Positions 23,191 to 35,029 of a DNA stretch of 64,000 bases are shown piece after piece; positions within the stretch are counted from its first letter, which is position 1; each line of letters starts with the position of its first letter. The notes beneath the pieces are model-generated. The model had not been told where the DNA came from. It ran no database searches and was given only the letters and a program-made list of their open reading frames with translations. Position numbers and translations under genes: made by a program. Origin of the DNA: Platynereis dumerilii (lineage: Eukaryota > Annelida > Polychaeta > Phyllodocida > Nereididae); the NCBI GenBank assembly GCA_026936325.1, contig JAPTHN010000038.1, positions 1 through 64,000 on the forward strand, given 5' to 3'.

Positions 23191-26100
23191 CTGAAAGAAA
23201 ACCGTAAAATTCTGTTACAGCCTGTAAATTTTATAGATAATAAGTATAATTTCTTCAAAATTGTCTAAAACATGTCATGGTCTAAGATGTAACACTAGAC
23301 AGTGGACATGATTCGAATGATATTTGGCTAAGACGTAACAAAAAAGTCATGACAGTAAATTTTGGCTCTTATACAAATCCATCGCACCCTCATTCATTGC
23401 TTTTCTTATGTTATCCTTCAGTAATACTCTCCTCCATTTCTGTTGCCTCTAAATAGCCCACACTGGTGCTGATGGGGCGTAAAACACAAACTCACTCTCT
23501 CACTCCTTCATTTCTGAAAGTCACTTCACTGTATCGCGTAAAGAGCTAGTATTAATAAGAATGCATGGGGAGATTATTGGCATTATTCCTTGTGTCCTAC
23601 CGTATTTTCTCTATTAGATGCCTAGTGTGCAGATGTAATGATGAGATGGACGATTAATAGTTGAAATAACTTTTTGATCTCAGCAGAAGCTTTTTTATCA
23701 ATGCTTCATACAGCCAGAATCCACTAGAGGGCCATCAGAGTCATACATCCTCTGTGCCAGATTGTATCAACGCTTAACACGGGTTATCCTAAAGTGGTTA
23801 ACTCTATAACTTTATGTTTTTAAAACATTGTAGACCACGGGCCAGAAAGTGAAACCCTCCCCCCCCGGAGGGAATTTTCGGGACCCCCCTAGTTTTCTTC
23901 CTGGATGTGTAAGGAGTTCATTTCAGGTTTTTTCCCTAATCTAAAAGCGTGTAAACTCCAGAAAAAATCACTTTTTCTGAATACCGCGTGACGAATTTCG
24001 ATATTTTTGGCGTGACGCACTTTTCTTCACCAAATTGGCAATAACTCCCTCAATAATCATCTTTATGACACAACAAAGGTGTCATTGGAACCACAAATAA
24101 GCAGGCTACATAATACAATGTCGTTTTACTAAAAAATAGGGACTGAAATTTGTTAGGAAGCCATTTTCCTACCCCTACCCCTACATTTTATTTAATAAAA
24201 TGATTTCCGCCCATATATAATCACCATTTGAGGCTAAATACTATGCAAAATAATCATAAATTCAGCCTGGGTGAATTTAATCAATCAGTTTTAAAACAAC
24301 TAACAACACTAGAAACACACAGTCACAAATAAATCCATAAAAATCTATTTATCTGAGCACCGCATCGGAAATTTAGTTGTTTTTAGCGTAACAGACTTTC
24401 TGTCACAAAATTAGCCATAACTCCCTCAATAATAATTTTTATTACACAATGTAGGTGTCATTGGAACCACAAATAAGAAGGCTACATGATAAAATGTTGC
24501 TTTAGTTGAGGAGAGGGACTGAAGTTTAACAGAAGGCCATTTTCTTACCCCTACCCCTAACATGTTATTTTTAAAAAAAGATTTCTGAACACTGATAATC
24601 ATCAATTTCAGTTAAATTCTAAAAAAACAAAAAACAAATTAAGACTAGGTTAATTCTCTCCCAGCAGTTTTATGTTAATTCAGCATATTTACTAGGCTAC
24701 CTGGTGCATATGGTATATATATTTTGGAAAAGGGGTGTGGACACCCCAGCCCCACTTTTGTTAAATTTGGACTATCGCAGATTTCTGCTAAAATTTGAAC
24801 ACTTCCACACATTGAATTAGCTGTAAAGTGGTCATAGAAATGGCCAGGCATATTAAGTTTTATATGGTGATTTAGTATATATGCCAGGCCATCTGATGAA
24901 TATAGTTCAATTTTGGACAACGGGTCTGGACACCCTGGCCAAACCTTTGTTAAATTTGGACTATCGCAGATTTCTGCTTAAATTTGAACACTTCCACTCA
25001 TTGAATTGGCTGTAAAGTGGTAATAAAAATGATAAAGCATATTAAGTTTTACATGGTGATTTAGTATATTTACCAGGCTATCTGATGCATATAGTTTAAT
25101 TTTCGAAAAAGGGTCTGGACACCCAAGCCACACCTTAGTGAAATATGGACTGTGTCAGATTTTTGCTAAAATTTGAACACTTCCACACATTGAATTGGCT
25201 GTAAACTGGTCATAGAAATGGCCAGGCATATCAAATTTATATGGTGATTTAGTATATTTACCAGGCTATCTGATGCATGTAGTTTAATTTTGGACAAAGG
25301 GTGTGGACACCCTAGCCACACCTTAGTGAAATATGGACTGTCGCAGATTTTTGCTAAAATTTGAACACTTCCACACATTGAATTGGCTGTAAACTGGTCA
25401 TAGGAATGGCCTGACATATTAAGTTTTATATGGTGATTTAGTATATTTACCAGGCTATCTGATGCATATTGTTTCATTTTGGACAAAGGGTCTGGACACC
25501 ACAGCCACACCTTCCGAAATATGGAATGTTGCAGATTGTGCTAAAATTTGAACACTTCCACACATTGAATTGGCCGTGAAGGGGTAATAAATATGATAAA
25601 GCTTATTAAGTTTTATATGGTTATCTAGTATATTTACCAGGCTATCTGGTGCATATAGTTTAATTTTGTAAAAAGGGTGTGGACACCCTGGCCACACCTT
25701 TGTGAAATATGGACTATCGCAGATTTCTGCTTAAATTTGAACACTTCCACTCATTGAATTGGCTGTAAAGTGGTAATAAAAACGATAAAGCATATTAAGT
25801 TTTATATGGTAATTTAGTATATTTACCAGGCTATCTGGTACATATAGTTTCATTTTGGACAAAGGGTCTGGACACCCTAGCCATGCCTTTGTAAAATTTG
25901 GAATGTTGCAGATTTTTGCTGAAATTTGAAACTTCCACACATTGAATTGGCTGTAGAGTGGTAATAAAAACGATAAAGCATATTAAGTTTTATATGGTAA
26001 TTTGGTATATTTACCAGGTTATCTGGTGCATATAGTTTCATTTTGGACAAGGGGTCTGGACACCCTAGCCATGCCTTTGTAAAATTTGGAATGTTGCAGA

Positions 26101-29100
26101 TTAAATTTTGCTAACATTGAACACCTCACGTTGAAATGGCTATAAAGTGGTTGTAGAAATGGCCAGGCATATTAAGTTGTATATGGTAACTTAGTATATT
26201 TACCAGGCAATCTGGTGCATATAGTTTCATTTTGAACAAAGGATGTGGACACTCCAGCCGTAAGTGAAAGTGTGAGAGTATTCAAATTTTTAGCAAGAAT
26301 TTTACGACAGTCCAAATTTCATAAAGGTGTGGCTAGGGTGTCCAGACACTTTGTCCAAAATGAGACTACATGTACTAGATAGCCCTGGAAAAAATACTTA
26401 ATTACCATTTTAAACTTGATATGCTTTATCATTTTTATTACCACTTCATGGCCAATTCAATGTGTGGAAGTGTTCAAATTTCCGTAAAAAATCTGCGATA
26501 GTCCAAATTTCACAAAGGTATGGCTGGGGTGTCCACAGTCTCCACACCCTTTGTCAAAAATGAAACTATATGCACCAGATAGCCTGGTAAATATACTAAA
26601 AAACCATATTAAACTTAATATGCTTTATCATTTTTATTACCGCTTCGCAGCTTATTCAATGTGTGGAAGTGTTCAAATTTTAGCAAAAATCTACGCCAGT
26701 CCAAATTTCACAATGGTGTGGCTGTGGTGTCCAGACCTTTTTTCCAAAATGAAACTATATGCATCAGATAGCCTGGTAAATATACTAAACTACCATATAA
26801 AACTTAATATGCTTTATCATTTTAATTACCACTTCACAGCCAATTCAATAAGTGGAAGTGTTCAAATTTTAGCAAAAATCTGCGACAGTCCATACTTCAC
26901 AAAGGTGTGGCTGTGGTGTCCACACCCTTTTTCAAAATTAAACTATATGCATCAGATAGCCTGGCAAATATACTAAATCACCATATAAAATTTGATATGC
27001 CTGGACATTTCTATGACCAGTTTACAGCCAATTCAATGTGTGGAAGTGTTCAAATTTTAGCAAAAATCTGCGACAGTCCATACTTCACAAAGGTGTGGCT
27101 AGGGTGTCCACACCCTTTTTCCAAAATTAAACTATATGCATCAGATAGCCTGGCAAATATACTAAATCACCATATAAAACTTAATATGCCTGGACATTCC
27201 TATGACCAGTTTACAGCCAATTCAATGTGTGGAAGTGTTCAAATTTTAGCAAAAATCTGCGACAGTCCATATTTCACTAAGGTGTGGCTAGGGTGTCCAC
27301 ACCCTTTGTCCAAAATTAAACTATATGCATCAGATAGCCTGGCAAATATACTAAATCACCATATAAACTTGATATGCCTGGCCATTTCTATGACCAGTTT
27401 ACAGCCAATTCAATGTGTGGAAGTGTTCAAATTTTAGCAAAAATCTGAGATAGTCCAAATTTCACTAAGTGTGGCTGGGGTGTCCAGACCCTTTTTCCAA
27501 AATTAAACTATATGCATCAGATAGCCTGGCAAATATACTAAATTACCATATAAAACTTAATATGCTTTATCATTTTTATTACCACTTTACAGCCAATTCA
27601 ATGAGTGGAAGTGTTCAAATTTTAGCAGAAATCTGCGATAGTCCAAATTTAACAAAGGTGTGGCTGTGGTGTCCAGACCCTTTGTCCAAAATTAAACTAT
27701 ATGCATCAGATAGCCTGGCAAATATACTAAATCACCATATAAAACTTAATATGCCTGGCCATTTATATGACCACTTTACAGCCAATTCAATGTGTGGAAG
27801 TGTTCAAATTTTAGCAGAAATCTGCGATAGTCCAAATTTAACAAAGGTGGGGCTGGGTTGTCCAGACCCCTTTTCCAAAATATATATACAATATGCACCA
27901 GATAGCCTAGTAAATATACTGAATTACCATAAAACTGATGGGAGTGAATTAACCTAGTTTTAATTTGTTTTTTTTTGTTTTTTTAGAATTTAACTGAAAT
28001 TGATGATTATAAGTGTTCAGAAATCTTTTTTTTTAAATAACATGTTAGGGGTAGGGGTAAGAAAATGGCCTTCTGTTAAACTTCAGTCCCTCTCCTCAAC
28101 TAAAGCAACATTTCATCATGTAGCCTTCTTATTTGTGGTTCCAATGACACCTACATTGTGTAATAAAAATTATTATTGAGGGAGTTATGGCTAATTTTGT
28201 GACAGAAAGTCTGTTACGCTAAAAACAACTAAATTTCCGATGCGGTGCTCAGATAAATAGATTTTTATGGATTTATTTGTGACTGTGTGTTTCTAGTGTT
28301 GATAGTTGTTTTAAAAATGATTGATTAAATTCACCCTGGCTGAATTTATGATTATTTTGCTTAGTATTTAGCCTCAAATGGTGATTATATATGGGCGGAA
28401 ATCATTTTATTAAATAAAATGTAGGGGTAGGGGTAGGAAAATGGCTTCCTAACAAATTTCAGTCCCTTTTTTTGAGTGAAACAACATTGTATCATGTAGC
28501 CTGCTTATTTCTGGTTCCAATGACACCTTTGTTGTGTCATAAAGATGATTATTGAGGTAGTTATTGCCAATTTGGTAAAGGAAAGTGCATCACGCTAAAA
28601 ATATCGAAATTCGTCACGCGGTATTCAGAAAAAGTGATTTTTTCTGGAGTTTACACGCTTTTAAATTGCGGAAACAACCTGAAATGAACTCCTAGCACAT
28701 CCAGGAAGAAAACTAAGGGGGTCCCTATAATTCCCTCCGGGGGGGGAGGGTTTCACTTTCTGGCCCGTGGTCTATTGTTATTGGAAAGAAAACTTAGCCA
28801 AGTTATAAGCTGACCTCGTGTTATATAACGACCAAGTCATTTTCCCAGTAACCCATTTAAAAGATAATTTATATAGGAGTTTAACCACTTTAGGACAACC
28901 CGTGTTACTGCAATTTCAAGAAGTATGAGTTTCTATAATAGGACTGTGAAACGTAGCAAATATAGTTCATGTCATTGGTTGAGGCACTCCATTACGCAGT
29001 ATAAAACTAATTTGAATGGCACAAAAACGTATCCTGAGACCAGTGACGTGTCTTGCAGTGGCAATGATCAACAGCTACAAAGGCAACACTCACCTGCTAA

Positions 29101-30842
29101 TCTTATCAATTTGTGAGACTCAGCTGCTCACTGAAGCAGAATGTTACGTGTAACATTGCTTGCTACATTCAGTTCATGGTTTTACATGACATTTGACAGG
29201 TCATAAACCAATCAGGTAGGCCGAAAATGCTACGTAGACAGTGAGAAAAGTAGCCTCAGCAACTCATACCTATTGAAATTGCAGTAAGCGTTGATACAAT
29301 ATGGCACAGGTGGAATGTTGCAGTTCTAAGCTTCCAGAAGTGGGCGAGAATGAGGGAGTTGACAGCATTAATGCAGGTTTTTGCATTAACAAAGGTTGGA
29401 TATAGTCATATTTTAGTGGAATTTCAATTAATACCAGTTCCAGATGGAGGGAGTGGGAGTGTATTACGGAATGGGCGCCTCGTACAGAAAAAACAGTACA
29501 TATATACTTCCTGTGCCGGTGTCTCTCTACGTTGAGAAACAGAATAAAATGTGCTCTATCAGACAGGGTGCCTCTCCTTCGCAAGGCATTTTATACTACT
29601 CTTCTATGAATATTTCACATCTTTCTAGGGGTCAGATAATACCATCATTTGTGAAATAACTCAAGGGAAATAAGAGGTGCACATAATCGTTTAGGGTTAC
29701 TTATAGGGAATTTGTCTTATCACCAGTAGATATGATCTGATAGCAATCTCACCAAAAAAAGTTGGGTTATACAGCACGGGCCTATAATTCCCTATATATA
29801 TGCAAAACAGGGTAACTTTTTTTGCCTGCATGGAGAAAGATTGTCCACTATGTTCCTATACTGGATAAGCGATTCCTTAAGCCGGTTGCAGTATGCAACT
29901 ATACACAATATAGGCATGTTATACACATGGATTTGAAAACTAAAGGTACTGTTAATTTTTAAGCCTTTTTTAAAAACAAAAATGCAAAAGAGATTAGGCC
30001 TATCTGATCCACATAAGTTGTGGTCATTAAGTTCTGCAAGACATAAATCCTCTATAAAAGTACTGCAGTTAATTTTAAAAACATTTCAGATAAGTATAAT
30101 CAAAGACTCATTAATCAAAATTATAAAGAACTAGAAATTCCCATCAGAGAGGGAAAGGAGAAAATATTTTTAAAGGAAAGAAGGGTCCCCCAAAAGGCAT
30201 GAAGAAAGGAAAAAGAATATGGGGAGGGGGTAGAAAATGCAATGAAAGGAAATATCCATTATAAGGTGAAACACTGGACTGTCATTGTGCTGAAGCACAT
30301 ATCCAGAGCCCACTGACAACTGCACTATTGCTACTGCAATATGAATTGACGATTTGCATAAAAAAATAAGATCTGACCAAAACTATAAAATATAATAAAG
30401 GATTATTGAAGATATGTAATTGTTTGTTTCATGAATTGTCAATGTGTTTTAAATTTCTGCTGTTTGTCCTGCAAATTGCAAAACTTGTGATATGATGTCA
30501 CTTTAGAAGCCTCTACTTTCCACAAGAAAAAGCAAAAACAATATTATATTATGCTTATTTTAAATCATTAATTCAATGCTTGGAGGACCTTCTCATGCTT
30601 TGTGTATGATTGTATGATTAGGATAATTGAATGATAATTAAACGATCTTAAGTTTCTGACAACAGCCTTCATGCTTTCCCATGTACATTTAATACGAACA
30701 ACTGAAAAATGTCAACTCACTTGCAAATTGACAATCTGCGGGCCGTTCTTTCCATTGCCTGTTCCTCCTCCATCGGCTCACCCAAAGGCAAGGCCTGTGA
30801 AAGGGACACTATGCAAAATGCTGCTAAGAGTATGCTGTTCAT
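23043..30842 (-). CDS. Gene C: secreted prepropeptide with one six-cysteine module (novel family)
   Basis: Coding exons complement(30721-30842) and complement(23043-23190) join in phase 2 (TGC AA|gtgagt; tttcag|T) to give 89 residues. Residues 1-17 are a signal peptide (MNSILLAAFCIVSLSQA). Residues 18-34 form an acidic propeptide (EPMEEEQAMER) ending in the basic pair RR35-36. The mature part has Cys40, 51, 52, 60, 62, 70 (C-x10-CC-x7-C-x-C-x7-C), then KKR at 72-74 and a polar tail. The last exon is unmistakably that of genes A and B: YLCCDKF against YMCCDKY, and CKCPRHI against CKCPRHV. The intron is 7.53 kb and holds a nested transposon stack. Pairing of the two exons is inferred from strand, order, phase and the Cys codon at the junction. 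An unseen middle exon is possible. Confidence 0.6.
23440..23500 (-). mobile_element. SINE core fragment
   Basis: GCCTCTAAATAGCCCACACT then GGTGCTGATGGGGCGTAAAA is the complement of the core at 17070-17120. Confidence 0.45.
23832..28773. mobile_element. 4.94-kb foldback element with 9+9 mirrored 188-bp units
   Basis: Ends AGACCACGGGCCAGAAAGTG and the exact complement CACTTTCTGGCCCGTGGTCT, with target duplication ATTGT on both sides (23827-23831, 28774-28778). Each arm has about 0.85 kb of unique sequence, then nine tandem units of about 188-190 bp (marker GGCTATCTGATGCATATAGT). They start near 24693 and run to 26205 on the left, and are mirrored from 26385 to 27897 on the right. The axis is near 26300 and arm lengths agree within a few bases. 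The outer arms look about 93-95% identical by eye. No transposase is visible, so it is presumably mobilised in trans. Structure resembles foldback elements such as the TU elements reported from sea urchin. Confidence 0.9.
28908..29284. mobile_element. 377-bp MITE with TA target duplication
   Basis: Ends CTGCAATTTCAAGAAGTATG and the complement of its right end, CTGCAATTTCAATAGGTATG, with TA on both sides (28906-28907, 29285-29286). It interrupts MITE-A copy 2 where copy 1 reads GTGTTAAGTG, which confirms the insertion. Confidence 0.85.
30721..30842 (-). other. Gene C first coding exon (signal and propeptide)
   Basis: ATG at 30842 follows an acceptor (tttattttcag, exon start 30861), as in genes A and B. 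It ends TGC AA before the strong donor GTGAGT. It encodes a clear signal peptide, an acidic propeptide and RR. Confidence 0.7.
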
Positions 30843-31074
30843 CTTGGTGTGTGGTTAGTGGCTGAAAATAAAAAGTACTAGCAATAAGCCCATTCCACCT
30901 GAAGAATTCGTTGGAACATACAAGGTAAACAACAAATGCAATTGAGGTACAATTGACAGTGATTTTTAGCCAAATATTTGGTCAGGTAAGTTTTATTTAT
31001 TTTTTTTTTTGGTATATGCTGCAATGCAATTGTTGTCACACAGGTAGAGTTGCCTGTAGACATAAAGGATTCCC

Positions 31075-31195
31075 TTCGTAACAAGACCGCCCCTTCTGCG
31101 GTCAAGAGGCGGTCTCTCGTGGGGGTGCAGTCTCTCGTGAGGGTGCAAAATGCACTTAAAAACACTACTTAGCGCTGGAGGAAGGCGGTCACGTA
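31075..31195 (+). repeat. Relative of the 20.8-kb tandem unit
   Basis: AACAAGACCGCCCCTTCTGC, GGCGGTCTCTCGTG and GGGTGCA follow the same order as in the array at 20779-21290, but diverged. It also has its own short duplication of CTCTCGTG. Confidence 0.5.
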
Positions 31196-31640
31196 AGACA
31201 TATCGGTCTTAAAACAGCGGGTCTTACAATGCCGGTATCATTGTACAATGATGCAGAAGGATTTTATTTCTCAGAAATATTAGCCGAGTCTTAAACGAAG
31301 GGAGCATCTGGGAAATACCTTGCAGGTGCTGCCCTCTTGTGTATATGTGTAGAAAATTAGGAATCAGCGTAACACTAATCATCATGAATTATGGCATACA
31401 TATAGAAATGCAATGGCCCTGAAAAGAGGAGAGTTCAATCTGTCTTGAAGTAACCATAATATGGTCTGACAACATGCAAAACCAGGATTCTTGTGTATGC
31501 TTTGACTTCAACAGTCCAGTCCCATTGTTCATTCACAAGATGTGACAGCTCGCAAATGTTAGCAGATGGACATGGGCTAATCACGACAAAGAAGGCACCC
31601 AGATGTCTGTTACATAACATTCTTTGGTATGTTTTCTACA

Positions 31641-32260
31641 TACGAGGGGTGTTCAGAAAGTCCTGACCATTTTTTTGAGAGATGCTTATATTCTAATTGG
31701 ATTCTTCGAATACATCTTGAGGCATCAAGGAAAAATATGGCTAAGCACCTTTGAGGCACAATATATTTAAGTTGTTATATTGTTGCCATGGAAACGGCAA
31801 CATCGGGAACCCAGCGCAACTAATTTTTCGGCTGAACTTGGCATTGTGTTGCCCTGAAATCTATGGTCAAATTATGTTGAAAAGGAATGCAGGGCCTACT
31901 GACAACAATTTTGATTGTCATTTTATGACTTCACAATGATGTGCCAATCCATTGTTTAGGCACTTAGACCTGATTTTTGCACAGTTCAGAGTGATTTTGG
32001 ATGAGCATTTGACATGGTCCAAAAACACTATCAGAGAGCTTCCATCAAATTGTGTGTTCTCTCAGGAAAGAATGGTACACAAATCTAGGATCTCATCAGC
32101 AGAGTATTTCAAGATAACTCGATGATAATTTAACACCATGTGACTTTTGTTCATTCCCTAATCTATAAGATGAGCTGAAAGGTGAAAGATATGAGCACTA
32201 CAAATCAGGACATGTGACATGCCATTTCCAGAGCGGAATTTTGAAAATTGCTACACCAAG
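31641..32260 (+). mobile_element. Decayed mariner-like transposon remnant
   Basis: TACGAGGGGTGTTCAGAAAG is a mariner-type terminal repeat. Near 32130 the translation LTPCDFCSFPNL-stop-DELKGERYE resembles the mariner transposase block that ends in the catalytic D (typically LAPCDFFLFP). The frame is broken by stops and no right end is seen, so the element is dead and truncated. Confidence 0.6.
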
Positions 32261-33100
32261 TCGTTCGGAAGGATGCAATAATGTGTTGCATGTCAAAGAG
32301 AGTACTTCAAAAAATTGTGAAGCTGTTGATGATCATCCATATTCAAAATTAATTGTGTATAATGATAACTTTTATGGCAATTTAAGCATCTGGGTTTTGT
32401 TTGAAAAAAAGTGATGTTTCCTTGGCAAAAGAAAAGTAAGTTAAACATTGGCCTTGGACGTAATATTTTCAGAATCAATGGCTGTACACCTGAATTTTGT
32501 ACTGTGAAAAATTCAGTCAAGTATGTCAAAAAGAAAGGTCTGCTACAAAAATTGGTCAGAACTTCTGGAACACACCTATGGCTTCAATTCCAACCATTCT
32601 CTGGACAAACCATCAACAACCAGGCTTTCTTAATACTTGTATGAATTTGTTGCACCATTGCGAACAGTTATGAATTACTATCCTGATAAACACACTCACT
32701 GGTGCCTGAGAAATTAACATTTTGTTTTAAAAGTCATATCTGGACTCCTTGGGACACTGAACACAGGGCACATGATTGGGACCCACTTTATGTGGCAGAA
32801 TGTTTACAAGTGTCCAAGTCGACTGAATGCCCTTGGGAAGCACACAATAGGTATACAGGCCAACATGAATTGAGGCATATAGTGGATTACCATGCTTTTT
32901 GTAACAAATTATTTCAAAACACTGTGTGTTACATTGATGACCGCATCCAGGACAGTTTATGTCAAATGTGTAAAACTATAATGGCATTGCAAGGTGTTAT
33001 TGCATCATATATATTTTAATAATAATGAAATGCTTACGCACTTCTATCTCAAGATACATTTATCTTTTAAAATATTATTTTTATTGATAGGCCAATATGT
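32261..33100. other. Unassigned open frames, no gene call
   Basis: Plus-strand frames at 32411-32644 and 32702-33019 have non-repetitive composition, but I see no recognised motif, start context or splice sites. They may be transposon debris next to the mariner remnant. Confidence 0.3.
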
Positions 33101-33102
33101 CA

Positions 33103-34288
33103 ACAGCCTTTAAAACTCACGCTGGACCGTCTGCCCGAGGCCAGTAAAAAAGGGGTCGGGCCTGTGAACTCTAAGTTTCACTGGCCCGTGTGCCTAGTGA
33201 ACCTGGCAGCAGCCAAAATGCCAAATTCGCGGCAATTCAGACTCGTAATTAACAGCAATTGGCCCTGCATGAACGCACCCCACCCAATCCTCCTAGTGTC
33301 ATCCTTGCAATGACTGATTGCAAGTATGATTGCTATTGAAGTTTCATTGGTATTGTAGTGTCAATGGTATTGATCTGTCATGTATCTGAAGTGTTATTGA
33401 TCGCCCGTAGGGGGGATCTATGTATTTACCGGTTACATGGCGGAGTGTCGGAGTTTCAAGTGTCGGAGGTTTAAGTGTCGGAGGTTTAAGTGTCGGAGGT
33501 TTAAGCGTCGGAGGTTTTTCTGAAGTGCAATTATGTTTAACACCTTCAAGAACAAATCTTCCAATTACAGTAAGTAGGCCTACTACTGGTACACTACAAT
33601 GCAGTAGTTCATGTGATATAGACAAAGATTATTTCTTTATATGACCTCCATTATTGGGGAAATAAACTCATGAAACAGAATAGCCTGCACATTTTTAAAC
33701 ACAGTCAGATTGGGTCTCCCAGTCTTTGCTAATGGGTGACACTGGGAGACCAATATTTTCAGAGATGTATATGCATACTTTGTTATAAATCTTAAATTTG
33801 TCAAATTTAACAAGGGAATTATCTTTACTAATCATGCTAATTGACAATGATTCCAGAAAAAAAATGCTGATTTCCAATTACTAATTGAATTGGAAGTATT
33901 TTGCCCCTGGAATGACTTATAAAAATCACAATTAGGCCTCAGTGTATTCTGATCTCAAAGACGGGGTTAATTTTTTATAAACGGTAGGCCAAAAAAGCAG
34001 ATTAGGAAATAATACACATAATTATATACAAACTAAACCAGTAAACAGGTGAATGTCCCATGTTTGCCGACAAGTGCTACAGCTTTTGGAATTAAAGCTC
34101 TAGCTCTTGTCGATTAAACATATAGAAAGGCTGTTTCTTTTTTCAATGACTTTCCATAAAAACGGTTGCAAAATAGTGCGTATCACCTGAAATAAGACGG
34201 GCCGGTAAAGTTTCTGACGGTCCGGTAAACCTCAGTTTTTACCGGCCCGCATGCCCTGTGAAAGGTCAAAGCGAGTTTTAAAGGCTGT
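33103..34288. mobile_element. Inverted-repeat element, about 1.19 kb
   Basis: The left end ACAGCCTTTAAAACTCACGC is mirrored by GCGAGTTTTAAAGGCTGT. The subterminal parts share GGACCGTC and GGCCGGTAAA-type phrases in opposite orientation. No target duplication or transposase was seen, and the centre is unrelated AT-rich DNA with a short minisatellite. Confidence 0.5.
33440..33518 (+). repeat. 15-bp minisatellite GTGTCGGAGGTTTAA
   Basis: Four to five head-to-tail units with minor changes. The unit length is a multiple of 3 and keeps frames open on both strands. Confidence 0.9.
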
Positions 34289-34658
34289 GTGAAGTGCATG
34301 TGGGAATATATTGTAGTAGACTAGTTCAATGACAATGATAAGTGCTGTGTGAAATTTCATGGCTGTGCCATTTACACATTAAAACAGTTTCAGTAGGTAC
34401 AGACACAGTAGCGATATAATATAAGGAAATCTTAAAAAGTAAACACTGTTTTCTTTTCAATAATGAACTTTTTATAACTAATTACTTCCTACATCTGACA
34501 TCATAAACTTCATGTGTTTAATAATTGTTCAATTTCAATTCTCACAGTTTCAAGAGGCCTATATGGACAGGCAAGCAAGAAATGTTCTCTAATACTGGAA
34601 ATCGCTAGATGTCTGATAAAACATAATTTCTTGAAAAGTCAAACAATACATTGTTTTA

Positions 34659-35022
34659 CAGTCTGTCACTTTGATATATAGAAAAAATGAGAACCAGTTC
34701 ACTGTAAAAAATGCACTTTGTGAGTCATGATAGCCGATTGAGTGTCATCTTCTCTACATTCAACATGAGAAACGTAGAGGCTGTTTGATTAGTCATGATC
34801 AAGAGAAGGCCATTTGACTTTCATAACGGATTTTAGAGTGAAAAATCAGATGCATAATCCCTATGTTTGGCTGTCACCAACAAGCGGGATAAGTCTCCTT
34901 AACTCAAATTAACATTGAAAGTATTGGTTATGATCATGACAAATCATCAGCATGATGGCACATGAAGCGCCATTTTCACAGCGCAACAGTCCACTCTGTT
35001 TCTATTTCAAAGTGACAGACTG
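34659..35022. mobile_element. 364-bp MITE with TA target duplication
   Basis: Ends CAGTCTGTCACTTTGATATA and TATTTCAAAGTGACAGACTG are inverted, with TA on both sides. No coding capacity; Tc1/mariner-type by its target site. Confidence 0.8.
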
Positions 35023-35029
35023 TAATATA

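Larger units (their letters stand above)
23755..29306. mobile_element. MITE-A, copy 2, split by two later insertions
   Basis: Left end TGCCAGATTGTATCAACGCT and right end GTTGATACAATATGGCA match copy 1 at 18617. Inserted within it are a 4942-bp foldback element (23832-28773, target duplication ATTGT) and a 377-bp MITE (28908-29284, target duplication TA). Removing both leaves a roughly 220-bp element. Flanks are CTG and CAG, so its own target duplication is imperfect. Confidence 0.8.
23191..30720 (-). other. Gene C intron carrying nested transposons
   Basis: Of 7530 bp, about 5.5 kb is MITE-A copy 2 together with the two elements inserted in it. Without these the intron would be about 2 kb. 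A SINE core lies at 23440-23500. I see no gene on either strand of the remainder (29310-30700). Confidence 0.55.

Noticed and set aside
24675-27957. Repeat protein genes of 80-176 residues
   Set aside because: The frames are mirrored 63-codon satellite units inside a foldback element with no promoter or unique sequence. Kept as a finding, not as genes.
33344-33644. Frames with repeated VGGLS or PTLKP
   Set aside because: Translation of the 15-bp minisatellite inside a non-coding inverted-repeat element.
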